A stretch of 64,000 nt of DNA from NCBI RefSeq assembly GCF_002095395.1, contig NZ_MJEI01000105.1, positions 62,001 to 126,000 on the forward strand. Direction: 5' to 3'. Shown in pieces: positions 6,477 through 16,564 of the stretch. Made by a program: the position numbers and the translations under genes. How positions within the stretch are numbered: the first letter of the stretch is position 1; each line of letters opens with the position of its first letter. The DNA is from Williamsia sp. 1135. Lineage in GTDB: Bacteria > Actinomycetota > Actinomycetes > Mycobacteriales > Mycobacteriaceae. The notes below the pieces were generated by a model. The model ran no database searches. It saw nothing but the letters and a program-made list of their open reading frames with translations, and was not told the origin of the DNA.

Positions 6477-7507
6477 CCGGTCGACCGAGAGGGCGCAAGC
6501 CGACGATCGCACCGGTCAAGTGGACGCCGACTCCGGTGGACACCGCCGGCTGGCCTACGCAGCTCACCCCGGAGATCACCGTGGTCGACGTCGGGTCGTC
6601 CTCGCCCGAGGACGTCGTCGCCGACGATCACGGCCGGATCTGGACAGGGACGGTCGACGGGAACATCATCGCCATCGACGCAGGCACCGGTCGGTGGGAT
6701 GTGGTCGCGAACACCGGCGGTCAGCCTCTGGGGCTCGAGGTGATCGGCGAGACCCTGCTGATCTGCGACAGTAAGCGCGGGCTCCTCTCGATGGACATGA
6801 GCAGTGGCGACATCGAGGTCGTCCTCGATCAGGTCGACGGTGAGCCGTTGACGTTCTGCTCCAACGTGATCGTCACCCGCCACTCGGGTGGATCGACACC
6901 GCGACCTCTGGAACTGCACCTGACGCAGTCGACGACCCGATTCTCCCTGGACGACTACAAGGCCGACATCATTGAGCACGGCGGATCGGGACGACTGATC
7001 CGGGTGGACCTCAGTGACGAGTCGAGACCGCCGCGGGCGACGGTTGTACTGACCGGACTGCAGTTCGCGAACGGTCTGGTCAGCCACGACGGCCGGCTGG
7101 TCATCGCCGAGACGGGGAACTGCAGTCTGCGCTCCTGGGGGCCGACGACAGGCACGAGTGAGGTGCTGCGCGGCGGACTGCCGGGCTATCCCGACAACTG
7201 TTCACTGTCTCCGGACGGTGAGCATCTGTGGCTGGCGATGGCGGGCCTGCGCATCCGCCCGCTGGAAGTCCTGGCCGCCTATCCGCGGTGTCGGCGGCTC
7301 GTATGGAGAATCCCGGAGCGACTGTTGCCCGAGCCGGTGGCGCCGTTGTGGGTGCTCAAGATCCACCTGTTGAGCGGGCGGGTTGTCGCCGACAATCGGG
7401 TCGATCTCCCGGGGTTCGGTCAGAGCACCGGAGTGATCGAACGAGACGGGAGAGTGTGGGTCGGCGGCATCGGATCGTCGCGCGTTGCGTGGTTCGATGT
7501 CGGGTAG
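6473..7507 (+). CDS. SMP-30/strictosidine-synthase-like six-bladed beta-propeller protein
   Basis: A 344-residue protein with propeller repeats: SSPEDVVADDHGRIWTGTVDG near residue 40, LGLEVIGETLLICDSKRGLL, LQFANGLVSHDGRLVIAETGN, and GYPDNCSLSPDGEHLWLAMAG. FANG, AETG and GYPDN are typical of the strictosidine-synthase-like branch, which in bacteria mostly contains calcium-dependent lactonases or hydrolases of unknown substrate. There is no signal peptide. GTG 6473 overlaps the mfpA stop (GTGA), and the spacing fixes the start. A stop-free extension upstream lies over mfpA in another frame and is not real. Coupling with mfpA implies a shared transcript but not a shared function. Confidence 0.8.
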   Translation: MTGRPRGRKPTIAPVKWTPTPVDTAGWPTQLTPEITVVDVGSSSPEDVVADDHGRIWTGTVDGNIIAIDAGTGRWDVVANTGGQPLGLEVIGETLLICDSKRGLLSMDMSSGDIEVVLDQVDGEPLTFCSNVIVTRHSGGSTPRPLELHLTQSTTRFSLDDYKADIIEHGGSGRLIRVDLSDESRPPRATVVLTGLQFANGLVSHDGRLVIAETGNCSLRSWGPTTGTSEVLRGGLPGYPDNCSLSPDGEHLWLAMAGLRIRPLEVLAAYPRCRRLVWRIPERLLPEPVAPLWVLKIHLLSGRVVADNRVDLPGFGQSTGVIERDGRVWVGGIGSSRVAWFDVG

Positions 7508-7555
7508 TTGGCGGGGCAGCGGCGGGCAACGCACAGAACCTGAAACAATGGCGTC

Positions 7556-8425
7556 GTGAGCGCAGCTGTACTTGACGGAAAAGCCACCCGCGATGAGGTC
7601 TTCGTCGACCTCAAGGAGCGGGTGGAGAAGCTACGGGAATCCGGCATCACGCCGGGTCTCGGCACGATCCTGGTCGGGGACGACCCGGGATCGCAGGCCT
7701 ATGTGCGCGGAAAGCACAACGATTGCGCCAAGGTCGGTATCGCATCCATTCGCAAAGATCTTCCAGCCGACATCACCACCGAGCAGCTCAACGCGGCGAT
7801 CGATGAGCTCAACGCGGATCCGGGGTGCACCGGCTACATCGTGCAGCTGCCGTTGCCCAAACATCTCGACGAGAATGCGGCCCTCGAGCGCATCGACCCC
7901 GAGAAGGATGCCGACGGCCTGCATCCGATCAATCTCGGCCGACTGGTCCTCGACGGCGCCGGGACATCGAAGAGCGCGTTGCCGTGCACGCCACGCGGCA
8001 TCCTGCATCTGTTGCGCAGATATGACGTGCCGGTCAAGGGTGCACATGTGGTGGTCGTGGGCCGCGGGGTCACCGTCGGCCGTCCGATCGGGCTGTTGCT
8101 GACCCGCCGCACCGAGAATGCCACCGTGACGCTGTGTCATACCGGCACCCGCGACCTCGCTGCCGAGGTCTCTCGGGCAGACATCGTGATCGCGGCAGCA
8201 GGGGTCCCCGGACTCATCACGGCGGCCATGGTCAAACCCGGCGCCGCAGTGATCGATGTCGGCGTCAGTCGAACGGCGGACGGACTCGTCGGCGACGTCG
8301 CGCAGGACGTCTGGGATGTGGCCGGGCATGTCTCACCCAATCCGGGAGGAGTGGGTCCGCTCACACGGGCCTTCCTGTTGGCGAACGTCGTAGAACGCGC
8401 CGAAGCCGCGTCGGCTCGCGCCTGA
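7556..8425 (+). CDS. folD: Bifunctional methylenetetrahydrofolate dehydrogenase/cyclohydrolase FolD
   Basis: A 289-residue FolD interconverts 5,10-methylene-THF, 5,10-methenyl-THF and 10-formyl-THF, supplying one-carbon units for purines and initiator tRNA. Seen: [15 protein letters not shown] with the catalytic lysine, [19 protein letters not shown]-type loop ([15 protein letters not shown]), the cofactor loop [16 protein letters not shown], and the C-terminal [17 protein letters not shown]. The start is the GTG at 7556. The DUF3017 gene follows within 6 nt, the same arrangement as Rv3356c-Rv3355c. Confidence 0.95.
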   Translation: MSAAVLDGKATRDEVFVDLKERVEKLRESGITPGLGTILVGDDPGSQAYVRGKHNDCAKVGIASIRKDLPADITTEQLNAAIDELNADPGCTGYIVQLPLPKHLDENAALERIDPEKDADGLHPINLGRLVLDGAGTSKSALPCTPRGILHLLRRYDVPVKGAHVVVVGRGVTVGRPIGLLLTRRTENATVTLCHTGTRDLAAEVSRADIVIAAAGVPGLITAAMVKPGAAVIDVGVSRTADGLVGDVAQDVWDVAGHVSPNPGGVGPLTRAFLLANVVERAEAASARA

Positions 8426-8430
8426 TCGCG

Positions 8431-8784
8431 ATGTCCAGGACCTCGGCAACCGAGCCGACGACCCCGGGCAGTGGCCGCGCTCGCGCGCGGCGACTGCACC
8501 GTGTCCGGCAACTGCGCTGGGTAGTGGTCCAATTGCCGTTCTTGGCAGTGATGACGGTCGTCATCGTGGCTGCCATCTTCCTGATCGTCGATCGCTGGCG
8601 GCGTGGGGCGTTCGTCTTCGGATCCGCGGCGCTGCTCGCGGCTCTCCTGCGTGCCCTCATACCGTCGTCACGAGTCGGACTGCTCGAGGTCCGCGGCCGC
8701 TTCGCAGACGTGGTCGCAACGACTCTTGCCGGCGTGGCAATCCTCTGGCTGGCGACCTCGATCGACCCTTTGGGCACAGATTGA
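8431..8784 (+). CDS. DUF3017 membrane protein
   Basis: A 117-residue protein with a basic N-terminus (RARARRLHRVRQLR) and three predicted membrane segments: about residues 30-52 (WVVVQLPFLAVMTVVIVAAIFLI), a second around FVFGSAALLAALLRALI, and a third around VVATTLAGVAILWLAT. Small three-helix proteins encoded next to folD are conserved in Mycobacteriales (DUF3017). The role is unknown. It follows folD by 5 nt and is probably co-transcribed. Confidence 0.8.
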   Translation: MSRTSATEPTTPGSGRARARRLHRVRQLRWVVVQLPFLAVMTVVIVAAIFLIVDRWRRGAFVFGSAALLAALLRALIPSSRVGLLEVRGRFADVVATTLAGVAILWLATSIDPLGTD

Positions 8785-8965
8785 TTACAATGGTTCGTGG
8801 TACTGCATCTTGAACTTGCAGCCAGTAAAGATGGAACACTTTCATCCTTACGGGCGATGCAGTTTTCAGAGGGCAGTGTTGGGGTGGTGAGAGCGGCCCC
8901 GCCGGGGGATGGCAGCAACTGCAGAACCCGGACGACCGAGATCATCATCGAGCCGGAAGAGAGTC

Positions 8966-10453
8966 ATGACCACCTCACTGGGTTTGTCCGCAGGCAGTGG
9001 AATGATCCACTGCGTCCTGCTGACCACCGATGAGGCCGGCCGTACTCACACGGTCAACCGTGTCATCGACGTCGACCCCACGGACGGGTTGACCCGCGCC
9101 GGCCGCATCAACTCCGGCATCGACCTCATGCTGGGTACGGCGCGCGACAACAACGCGAGCGTGGGCACGATCGGGGTGGCGTACCGAACCGACGAGCAGG
9201 CCCGTGAGATCGCGTCGCGCGGCACCGGTGCAAAACGCCAAATCCATCTGGTGGCAGAGACCGAGGCGATCGCGCACCACCTGATCTCCGCGGGAGAGAT
9301 CAATCGGTTCACATCAGTCGTGGTGGTGGACCTCGGCGACACCGGGATGAGTTTGTACACGATCGATCCCGCAACCAGGCGCATCAGTGATCACCGGCGT
9401 AGTACTGCTGTCTCGGGCGACGGCCTCGACGCGCTGCTCGCCGCTGAACTCAGCAGTACGGGAAAGGTTCGCGGCCGTCGAAAGTCCAGTGTCCTGAGCG
9501 CTTGCCGGACCGCGAAAGAAGAACTCTCCGTCAGGGACGCGACGTCGATGATGATGGGGAATCCCGCTGTCCCGGTGCCGGTCACGAGAACTGTGCTCGA
9601 GCGGCTCGCTCGTCCCATGGTATCTGCTGCCGCCGACGAGGTTGCCGCGTACGTGGGAGTCGAGCGTGCGACCCGACCGGAGGCCGTGGTTCTCGTCGGT
9701 GGACTGGCCAACGTACCGCTGCTGCGCGACCTCATCACCGAGCGCAGCGGTCTCGAACCGGTCTTGCCCCACGCGCCGGAGTCGGTAGCAGCACTCGGAG
9801 CCGCAAACCTGGCCGCCGCCGGGGCCAAGGCGTCCACGCTGGCCTTCATCGGTGGACGACGCAGTCGCGACTGGTTGTCGGCAGCACCGCTGGCGGTGTT
9901 CGGTGCACTGCTCGCGGGAGCGTTGATGACGGTGTACGCCGTGGGCTCCTCGCTGGCGGGAAATCCGTCGACTCCCTCGACGCCGTCGTCGTCGGTCACG
10001 GTCGAGGCCGAGGCGACGACGACATCGCCGCCGCCACCGGACACCGGTGAGTCGCGTGTCATCCCCACGGTCACCTCGCCGCAGCAGCAGATTTCGGTTA
10101 CCGCCGCGCCACCTCCGGCGACGGTCGGCAACAGCGGCGGCACCGGCACCTCGACCGGAACCGGGGGTGGTAATCAGGATCCGGGTTGGGCGACAACAGA
10201 GTTGCCTGCGCCGAGTGGCCCGACCGAGCAGCCGTTGACGTCGACGTTGAGTACGTCGTTGTGGCCTTTCCCGATCCCGTCGATCACGTGGCCGCCGCTG
10301 GGACAGCTTCCGCCGACAGCACCGGAATCGACTGCGATCGTGCCGCCGCCGGTGACATCGTTACCGCCAACGCCGGCGCCGCCGGCAGAGGGTGCTCCCG
10401 CATCGCCGGCGCCACCACAGCAGTCGGTACCCACGACGCAGCCTGCAGGCTGA
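8966..10453 (+). CDS. Membrane protein with Hsp70/actin-like N-terminal domain and Pro/Ser/Thr-rich tail
   Basis: A 495-residue protein. Residues about 1-300 resemble the ASKHA (Hsp70/actin) nucleotide-binding fold: LGLSAGSGMIHCVLL at the start, VVVVDLGDTGMSLYTID in the middle, and AVVLVGGLANVPLLRDLI toward the end. This matches the arrangement of mycobacterial DUF7159-type proteins. One membrane helix follows (about 308-330, LAVFGALLAGALMTVYAVG), then a low-complexity tail rich in Pro, Thr, Ser and Gly, presumably outside the membrane. GGAAGAGAG is a strong ribosome site for the ATG at 8966. The 181-nt gap upstream presumably holds its promoter. Function and ATPase activity are not known. 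Confidence 0.7.
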   Translation: MTTSLGLSAGSGMIHCVLLTTDEAGRTHTVNRVIDVDPTDGLTRAGRINSGIDLMLGTARDNNASVGTIGVAYRTDEQAREIASRGTGAKRQIHLVAETEAIAHHLISAGEINRFTSVVVVDLGDTGMSLYTIDPATRRISDHRRSTAVSGDGLDALLAAELSSTGKVRGRRKSSVLSACRTAKEELSVRDATSMMMGNPAVPVPVTRTVLERLARPMVSAAADEVAAYVGVERATRPEAVVLVGGLANVPLLRDLITERSGLEPVLPHAPESVAALGAANLAAAGAKASTLAFIGGRRSRDWLSAAPLAVFGALLAGALMTVYAVGSSLAGNPSTPSTPSSSVTVEAEATTTSPPPPDTGESRVIPTVTSPQQQISVTAAPPPATVGNSGGTGTSTGTGGGNQDPGWATTELPAPSGPTEQPLTSTLSTSLWPFPIPSITWPPLGQLPPTAPESTAIVPPPVTSLPPTPAPPAEGAPASPAPPQQSVPTTQPAG

Positions 10454-10488
10454 TCCGAGCGCCTCGGCGCCCGACACCAGATGTATGC

Positions 10489-11631
10489 CTAGCGGCGCGC
10501 CAGGTCCACGGTCTTCTTCAAGAGCTCTGAAATGGCGTCGAACTCGGTCAGGAACCCGTCGTGGCCATTGTCCGAATGCACCACGTGCAGCCCGCCGACG
10601 CAGCCGGGCATGAGTTCGGCCAGCTCGACCTGCTGACGCAACGGGTAGAGCCGGTCTGAATCGATGCCACCGATGACGACGGGAACGTGGCAGTTCCGCA
10701 GCGCCGCCTCGACACCGCCGCGTCCGCGACCCACATCGTGGTGGTTGAGCACCTCGGACAGCACCACATAGCTACCGGGGTCGAACCGATGCACCAGCTT
10801 GTCGGCTTGGTGCTCGAGGTAGCTCTGCACCGCGTAGCGGCCTCCGTTGAGTGGATCTTCCTCGCCCTGGGGCGAATTCGCGAAACGCTCGTCCAGTTCC
10901 AGCTCGTGCCGGTAGTACATGTGGGCGATGCGGCGAGCGATGCCGAGTCCGGCGGTGGGGGTGCGTCCGGAGCCGTGATAGTCGCCGTTCTGCCAATTCG
11001 CGTCCGAGGTGATGGCCGCGATCTGGGTTGTCTGTGTGCCGATCTGGTCGGCCGACGCGCGGGCTCCGACCGCGAGGATCAGTGCGCTGCGGACTCGTTC
11101 GGGGTAGCCGATCACCCACTCGAGTGAACGTGCACCGCCCATCGAACCGCCGAGTACCGACGCGACCGAGTCGATCTGCAAGGCGTCCATCAGCGCGACC
11201 TCGGCGCGCACCTGGTCGAGCACGGTGATGTGCGGAAATCGTGAACCCCACACGCGCCCATCGGAATCCAGTGATGCAGGCCCTGTCGAGCCACGGCAAC
11301 CGCCGAGGACATTTGCCGAAATCACACACCACTCGTCGGTGTCGACGGGACCGCCGGGCCCGATCAGCCCATCCCACCAACCGGGGGAGGGCTGATCGGG
11401 TCCGGCGGGTCCGGTGACGTGGGAGTCACCGGTGAGAGCATGAAGAGCAAGGACGACGTTGTCGCGGGTCGGCGACAATGTGCCCCACCGTTGGAAGGCC
11501 AGGGTCACGTTGTCGATGCGCTGACCGTTGTCCAACTCGAGAGGACCGACCGACACACTGGTCAACTGCCCATCCGGAAGGGATTCCCAGTCCGGATGAG
11601 TGCGCGGTGGCGTGTGCGGGTCGATACTCAC
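10489..11631 (-). CDS. metX: Homoserine O-acetyltransferase MetX
   Basis: A 380-residue alpha/beta-hydrolase-fold enzyme that acetylates homoserine with acetyl-CoA, the first committed step of methionine synthesis. Seen: [14 protein letters not shown], the nucleophile elbow [15 protein letters not shown], the [11 protein letters not shown] substrate region, the catalytic Asp in [14 protein letters not shown] and the catalytic His in [12 protein letters not shown]. The GTG start is one base after the metY stop, so translation is coupled. Expression should follow the SAM-IV riboswitch ahead of metY. Confidence 0.95.
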   Translation of the reverse strand: MSIDPHTPPRTHPDWESLPDGQLTSVSVGPLELDNGQRIDNVTLAFQRWGTLSPTRDNVVLALHALTGDSHVTGPAGPDQPSPGWWDGLIGPGGPVDTDEWCVISANVLGGCRGSTGPASLDSDGRVWGSRFPHITVLDQVRAEVALMDALQIDSVASVLGGSMGGARSLEWVIGYPERVRSALILAVGARASADQIGTQTTQIAAITSDANWQNGDYHGSGRTPTAGLGIARRIAHMYYRHELELDERFANSPQGEEDPLNGGRYAVQSYLEHQADKLVHRFDPGSYVVLSEVLNHHDVGRGRGGVEAALRNCHVPVVIGGIDSDRLYPLRQQVELAELMPGCVGGLHVVHSDNGHDGFLTEFDAISELLKKTVDLARR

Positions 11632-11632
11632 C

Positions 11633-12949
11633 TCACTTGGCCGCGGCGAAGCCGGTGTCGAGGTCGGCCAGGATGTCGGCGATGTTCTCGATGCCGACCG
11701 CCAGGCGCACGAGGCCGGGGGAGACGCCTGCGGCGATCTGCTCCTCCGGGATCAGCTGCGAGTGGGTGGTCGACGCGGGATGGATCACCAGCGAGCGCAC
11801 GTCGCCGATGTTGGCGACGTGGCTGTGCAGGGTGAGTGCGTCCACGAACCTCTTGCCCGCGTCCACACCGCCGGCGATCTCGAAACCGATGATCGCGCCC
11901 TGACCGCGTGGCGCCAGTTCCTGGCCCCGCTTGTACCAGCGAGAGGATTCGAGGCCCGCGTAAGCAACGGACTCGACCTGCGCGTGCTTGGACAGGTACT
12001 CGGCTACGGCCTGCGCGTTCGACACGTGACGCTCGATGCGAAGGCTCAGCGTCTCGATGCCCTGCGCGATGAGGAACGCGTTGAACGGCGAGATGGCGGC
12101 ACCGGTGTCGCGGAGCCACTGCACCCGAGCCTTGAGCGCGAACGCCGGCGCACCGAGGTCGGCGAAGATCGCGCCGTGGTAGCTCGGGTCCGGCGTGGTG
12201 AAGCCGGGGAACAAGTCCTGGCCGTCGCGCTGGCCGCGCCAATCGAACGTGCCTCCGTCGACGATGACGCCACCGACCGATGTGCCGTGTCCACCGAGGT
12301 ACTTGGTGGCGGAGTGGACGACGATGTCCGCACCGTGGGCAAGCGGGTTGATCAGATACGGCGTCGCGACTGTGTTGTCGACGATGAGGGGAAGGCCCGC
12401 CTCGTGCGCGACGCCCGAGATTCCGACGAGATCGAGGATCTCGTTGTTCGGGTTCGAGATGGTCTCACCGAACAGCGCGCGGGTGTTGGGCTGGATTGCT
12501 GCGCGCCAGCTGTCGAGGTCTTCGGGATCCTCGACGAAACTGACCTGGATGCCGAGCTTCGGCAGCGTGTAGTGGAAGAGGTTGTAGGTGCCGCCATAGA
12601 GACGCGGGCTCGAGACGACGTGCCCACCGTTCTCGACGACGTTGAGGATCGCGTACGTCTCCGCGGCCTGACCCGAAGCCACGAGCAGCGCGGCGACGCC
12701 GCCTTCGAGAGCGGCGATGCGCTGCTCGACCGCGTCCTGGGTGGGGTTCATGATGCGCGTGTAGATGTTGCCCGGTTCCGCGAGGCCGAAGAGATTCGCG
12801 GCATGCTCGGTGTCGCGGAACGTGTAAGAGGTCGTCTGATAGATGGGAAGGGCCCGCGCAGAGGTCTGCGAGTCGGGGGCCTGGCCGACATGGACCTGCT
12901 TGGTCTCGAAGCTCCAGTTGTCAGCCGGATTGACGTCATTGTCAGACAT
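11633..12949 (-). CDS. metY: O-acetylhomoserine sulfhydrylase MetY (PLP enzyme)
   Basis: About 438 residues of the Cys/Met-metabolism PLP family, converting O-acetylhomoserine plus sulfide to homocysteine. Seen: the substrate site [49 protein letters not shown], the PLP lysine in [16 protein letters not shown], and the C-terminal SVGIE-type end [18 protein letters not shown]. The long insert after the PLP lysine is typical of MetY rather than cystathionine enzymes. The start chosen is the ATG at 12949 with AGAAAGAGAA upstream. A farther in-frame start at 12985 would lie in the leader RNA. It forms an operon with metX. Confidence 0.94.
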   Translation of the reverse strand: MSDNDVNPADNWSFETKQVHVGQAPDSQTSARALPIYQTTSYTFRDTEHAANLFGLAEPGNIYTRIMNPTQDAVEQRIAALEGGVAALLVASGQAAETYAILNVVENGGHVVSSPRLYGGTYNLFHYTLPKLGIQVSFVEDPEDLDSWRAAIQPNTRALFGETISNPNNEILDLVGISGVAHEAGLPLIVDNTVATPYLINPLAHGADIVVHSATKYLGGHGTSVGGVIVDGGTFDWRGQRDGQDLFPGFTTPDPSYHGAIFADLGAPAFALKARVQWLRDTGAAISPFNAFLIAQGIETLSLRIERHVSNAQAVAEYLSKHAQVESVAYAGLESSRWYKRGQELAPRGQGAIIGFEIAGGVDAGKRFVDALTLHSHVANIGDVRSLVIHPASTTHSQLIPEEQIAAGVSPGLVRLAVGIENIADILADLDTGFAAAK

Positions 12950-13033
12950 GCAAGAGTTCTCTTTCTCGGTCGGTGAAGCATCCAATTGAAATTGGGTCCG
13001 ACCTGCGGACCCGCGCTTGCTGCGGCGAACCGC

Positions 13034-13120
13034 AACCAGGTCATCACCCGGAGCACCCCACCGCGGTTGGAGGGTTGCCGGTCAGCGAGCCGGGGCTTGT
13101 TGCTGACACTCATGACCTTT
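13034..13120 (-). promoter_or_regulatory. SAM-IV riboswitch in the metY-metX leader
   Basis: On the minus strand the leader carries GGTCATGAGTGTCAGC, then CCCCGGC, CCGGCAACCC and GGTGGGGTGC, and closes with CCGGGTGATGACC. These are the conserved blocks of SAM-IV aptamers of Mycobacteriales as I remember them. The P1 helix is explicit: 13117-13112 pairs with 13044-13039. TATAT on the minus strand near 13133-13137 could be the -10. Binding of S-adenosylmethionine would lower expression of the methionine genes. About 85 nt separate the aptamer from the metY ATG, room for an expression platform. Confidence 0.9.
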
Positions 13121-13381
13121 CGCAGTAGAGGATATAACACGCGGGGAAGTGGCTGAGAACCCTCTCGCGCACCTCAATTCCTCTCCGTTTCGAGGTCCCG
13201 AAATCCCGTACTGTTTCTTGCCCCGCAGACGCCGGCCTAATGCCCTATGGCCCTGAGTGGTTCATACGTTCAGTGGATATCAGGGAACGGGTGTGGACTT
13301 TTATGATTGTTTCTTCGGGAGTAGCCATCGTTCTTCTGCGATACCTCGACCGCTCGCAGTCACAACAATCAAGGGGCCGGA

Positions 13382-14869
13382 ATGGGTTCGCATAGCAAGC
13401 GGGCGCATGCCCGGAAGCGTTCGGCCACCCGGCGTCGGACGATGGCGGCCACGGCGACCGTCGCGGTGACCCTGCCGGTCGTCGGGTTCCTGGCTCAGCC
13501 GGCAACCGCGGCCGATGATCCGGTCGATTGCGCGCAAGGTCGTGTGTTCGTCGTGCCCGGAACCGCCGATCCGAACTCCTTGCACACAGCCGGCTTGGAG
13601 ACGCGCTACGGAACGCAGGGCAAGGACTATCGGATCGAGGTCGTCGAGTATCCGGGTGTGCTGTGGCCCCTCGGTGCGACGTCCTACGATCAGAGTGTCG
13701 ACGAGGGGATCGCGAACCTCGAGACCGCGGTGGCGGCGTATCACGCAGCGTGTCCGGAGCGGCCGGTCGTGATCGTCGGGTACTCCCAGGGTGCCCGTAT
13801 CGCCGGGGACGTGTTGTCAGAGATCGGCCGCGGGCAGAGCTCGGTGGACATCGATCCGGCGCAGGTATCGGGTGAGCTGTACTCCGACCCGCGTCGCACC
13901 GGAGACGCCCAGGGCCGCGGCATCGAGTTGATCCTCCCAGGAGTACTCCCCGGCATCACCATGAGCGGTCCGCGGGAAGGGTTCGGCCAAGTCAGGGTCA
14001 CCCAGTTCTGCGTCGAAGGGGATCCGATCTGCGACCTCCAGGACCCACTCCACTACCCGCTGCGGGCAGTGGACGGATTGCTCGGCTACTTCGTCAAACA
14101 CGTGACCTATGACGACGACATCACCACGGGCCCCGATGTCAGTGAGAATTCGCCCAGTGATGTGCTCATCCCGTCGGACCCCGCGTTCGGGGTGATCCTG
14201 AGAAGTCTCGGATTGCCATACCACCACATAGCGGTCGAGAATCCGTTGCAGTACCCGGATCTCGCGGTGCTTCGTCCGCTGTTCCATGCGGTGGACCAGT
14301 TCCTGCCTGCGCTGCCGAACCTTGGGCACGGCGCGTACCTGCCGGACCTCTGGGTTCTCCGGGACGCCCTCTCTGGGAGTCCTACTGCATTGCAGGCCAT
14401 CGGCGACAGCGCCATCAGCATCCTGCGTTACCCGGAGAACTTCGTCCGCGACTGGATCGCCGAGATCGACCGGCAGCTCGACCGGCTCGACGGCGCCAGG
14501 CTCGGTGTCGCTCCCAAGTCCGGCCCGACCACGCCCGCTCCTGCGGCGCAGCGGACGGTGGAGGCACCGCGGGAGGACCAGGTCTGGATCGAACCGCAAG
14601 ATCTACCGCCGGCAGTGGCACCTGGGCCTGCAAGCGTGTCGACCCCGCCGCATGCGACCGAGCCAGTCGCTTCCGGGCCGGCTGTGGCGGAACCTGCGGC
14701 CGCCGAGCCAACTGATGAGTCCGCCGCGCCGGAGAGGTCTCCGGTCAGCACGCCGGCTCCGTCGCCGGAACCCGTGCGTTCTGCGACTCCCTCGGGTGAC
14801 GTCGCATCGGTCGATGGGTCCGGTGCCGGCGCTGTCGACAAGGAGCTGGAACCGGCGGCCGCGTCCTGA
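13382..14869 (+). CDS. Secreted serine hydrolase with cutinase/PE-PPE-like domain
   Basis: A 495-residue protein. Residues 1-43 are a Sec-type signal: a long basic stretch with several Arg/Lys, hydrophobic VAVTLPVVGFLAQP, and an Ala-rich cleavage site (ATAADD). The catalytic domain follows, with FVVPGTADPN, VEYPG and the nucleophile elbow VIVGYSQGARIAGDVL (G-Y-S-Q-G). PE-PPE and cutinase-like hydrolases of mycobacteria have this motif and act on esters of the cell envelope. The C-terminal 120 residues are Pro, Ala, Ser and Glu rich and probably disordered. AAGGGGCC is the ribosome site. The substrate is unknown. Confidence 0.78.
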   Translation: MGSHSKRAHARKRSATRRRTMAATATVAVTLPVVGFLAQPATAADDPVDCAQGRVFVVPGTADPNSLHTAGLETRYGTQGKDYRIEVVEYPGVLWPLGATSYDQSVDEGIANLETAVAAYHAACPERPVVIVGYSQGARIAGDVLSEIGRGQSSVDIDPAQVSGELYSDPRRTGDAQGRGIELILPGVLPGITMSGPREGFGQVRVTQFCVEGDPICDLQDPLHYPLRAVDGLLGYFVKHVTYDDDITTGPDVSENSPSDVLIPSDPAFGVILRSLGLPYHHIAVENPLQYPDLAVLRPLFHAVDQFLPALPNLGHGAYLPDLWVLRDALSGSPTALQAIGDSAISILRYPENFVRDWIAEIDRQLDRLDGARLGVAPKSGPTTPAPAAQRTVEAPREDQVWIEPQDLPPAVAPGPASVSTPPHATEPVASGPAVAEPAAAEPTDESAAPERSPVSTPAPSPEPVRSATPSGDVASVDGSGAGAVDKELEPAAAS

Positions 14870-14887
14870 CGGAATCGCAAACCCAGC

Positions 14888-14935
14888 TACCTCAGGCAAA
14901 CCCAGCGGTGGCAGCACGTGGGTTTGCCTGAGGTA
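14888..14935. terminator. Perfect 17-bp inverted repeat, likely terminator
   Basis: TACCTCAGGCAAACCCA (14888-14904) and its exact complement at 14919-14935 flank a 14-nt loop, 18 nt after the hydrolase stop. There is no T-run, as in many actinobacterial intrinsic terminators. The region 14870-15173 otherwise holds no gene. Confidence 0.6.
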
Positions 14936-15003
14936 CATGGGTCTGTGTGGCCGGTGTGGTCTACGCGGAACAGTACGAGAACCGGCGCGCTCGGCGCTCG
15001 GGG

Positions 15004-15045
15004 GACGGGTATGCTGATTTAGCAGTACGCCCGTCATATTTTCTT
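15004..15045 (+). terminator. Stem-loop followed by a T-rich tract upstream of icd
   Basis: GACGG (15004-15008) pairs with CCGTC (15031-15035), GTA with TAC, and TGCT (15012-15015) with AGCA (15021-15024), with single-base bulges. The stem is followed by ATATTTTCTT. It has the form of an intrinsic terminator for + strand transcripts. It could also be a leader hairpin of icd, whose ATG lies 130 nt downstream. Confidence 0.5.
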
Positions 15046-15173
15046 GGATGATACGGCCGGTTCGTTCGCGCCGTGTCAGGTTGGATGCGTCGGACGTGCG
15101 CGCGACTCACGAGGTCGCTCCGAGACAAGCCCCGTTTCGCAGGGCAGCACATCGCAGGAGGGCGCGTAGCCAT

Positions 15174-16397
15174 ATGGGCAAGATCAAGGTCGAAGGAACA
15201 GTTGTAGATCTGGACGGCGACGAGATGACACGAATCATCTGGCAGTTCATCAAAGAGAAGCTGATCCACCCCTACCTGGACATCGACCTCGACTACTACG
15301 ACCTCGGAATCGAGGAGCGCGACCGCACCGACGATCAGGTGACCATCGATTCCGCGAACGCCATCCTCGAGCACGGCGTCGGGGTGAAGTGTGCGACGAT
15401 CACACCCGACGAAGCCCGCGTCGAGGAGTTCGGCCTCAAGAAGATGTGGCGTTCTCCCAACGGCACCATACGGAACATTTTGGGCGGCACAATCTTTCGT
15501 GCCCCGATCATCATCTCGAACGTGCCGCGACTGGTCCCCGGGTGGACGAAACCGGTCATCGTCGGGCGCCATGCCTTCGGTGACCAGTACCGCGCAACGG
15601 ATTTCAAGGTCCCCTCGGGCGGCAAGGTCACCATCACCTACACGCCGGACGACGGTTCGGAGCCAATCGAGCACGAGATCGTCCAGATGCCCGCCGAGGG
15701 CGGCGTCGTGATGGGAATGTACAACTTCAACAAGTCCATCGAGGACTTCGCGCGGGCATCGCTGAACTATGGTCTGCAGCGCAATTACCCGGTCTACCTG
15801 TCGACGAAGAACACGATCCTCAAGGCCTATGACGGCGCCTTCAAGGACATCTTCCAACATGTCTTCGACACTGAGTTCAAGACCGAGTTCGATGCTGCCG
15901 GAATCCATTACGAGCACCGCCTCATCGACGACATGGTTGCCTCCAGCCTCAAGTGGGAGGGTGGTTACGTCTGGGCGTGCAAGAACTACGACGGTGACGT
16001 CCAGTCGGACACCGTCGCGCAGGGGTATGGATCGCTCGGTCTGATGACCTCGGTCCTGTTGACCCCCGACGGCAGCGTCTGCGAAGCCGAGGCCGCCCAT
16101 GGCACAGTCACGCGGCACTACCGCCAGCACCAGCAGGGCAAACCGACCTCGACCAATCCGATCGCGTCGATCTTCGCGTGGACCCGGGGCCTCGATCATC
16201 GGGGCAAGCTCGACAGCACCCCGCAGGTGCGGGAGTTCGCGCAGAAGCTCGAAGACGTGGTCATCGAAACCGTGGAGGGCGGCAAGATGACCAAGGACCT
16301 CGCGCAGCTGGTCGGCGGCGATCAGGCCTACCTCACCACCGAGGAGTTCCTCGGTGCCCTCGACGAAAATCTCGAAGCGGCCATCAAGGCGGGCTGA
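15174..16397 (+). CDS. icd: NADP-dependent isocitrate dehydrogenase (homodimeric, eukaryotic-like type)
   Basis: A 407-residue TCA-cycle enzyme converting isocitrate to 2-oxoglutarate. Seen: [21 protein letters not shown] at the N-terminus, [19 protein letters not shown] (phosphate and substrate loop), [18 protein letters not shown], the metal-site [28 protein letters not shown], and [12 protein letters not shown] for NADP. The length and sequence belong to the subfamily shared with eukaryotic cytosolic enzymes, as Icd1 (Rv3339c). AGGAGGG lies 11 nt before the ATG at 15174. The in-frame extension to 15048 lacks homolog-like sequence. Confidence 0.95.
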   Translation: MGKIKVEGTVVDLDGDEMTRIIWQFIKEKLIHPYLDIDLDYYDLGIEERDRTDDQVTIDSANAILEHGVGVKCATITPDEARVEEFGLKKMWRSPNGTIRNILGGTIFRAPIIISNVPRLVPGWTKPVIVGRHAFGDQYRATDFKVPSGGKVTITYTPDDGSEPIEHEIVQMPAEGGVVMGMYNFNKSIEDFARASLNYGLQRNYPVYLSTKNTILKAYDGAFKDIFQHVFDTEFKTEFDAAGIHYEHRLIDDMVASSLKWEGGYVWACKNYDGDVQSDTVAQGYGSLGLMTSVLLTPDGSVCEAEAAHGTVTRHYRQHQQGKPTSTNPIASIFAWTRGLDHRGKLDSTPQVREFAQKLEDVVIETVEGGKMTKDLAQLVGGDQAYLTTEEFLGALDENLEAAIKAG

Positions 16398-16564
16398 CAA
16401 CCGACTCGACGGCGATTCACCGCCATCCACCCCCGGCCGCCGGGGTGGGCCACTGTGTGGCAGTTCACGTGCAATTGCGGAATGCTGCGACTCCTGCAAC
16501 GGTGTGCACCTTAGTTACCCCGGCAACGGAGCCGTCTCCCCGAACGTCCCGAGAGGATTGATCC

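Noticed and set aside
11600-12976. A 458-codon open frame opposite metY
   Set aside because: It is antisense to metY, and its composition (Arg, Val, Asp, Gly rich, no fold motif) reflects the strand complement of a GC-rich gene.
14961-16499. A 512-codon open frame opposite icd
   Set aside because: It lies antisense to the well-conserved icd. No motif, no ribosome site.
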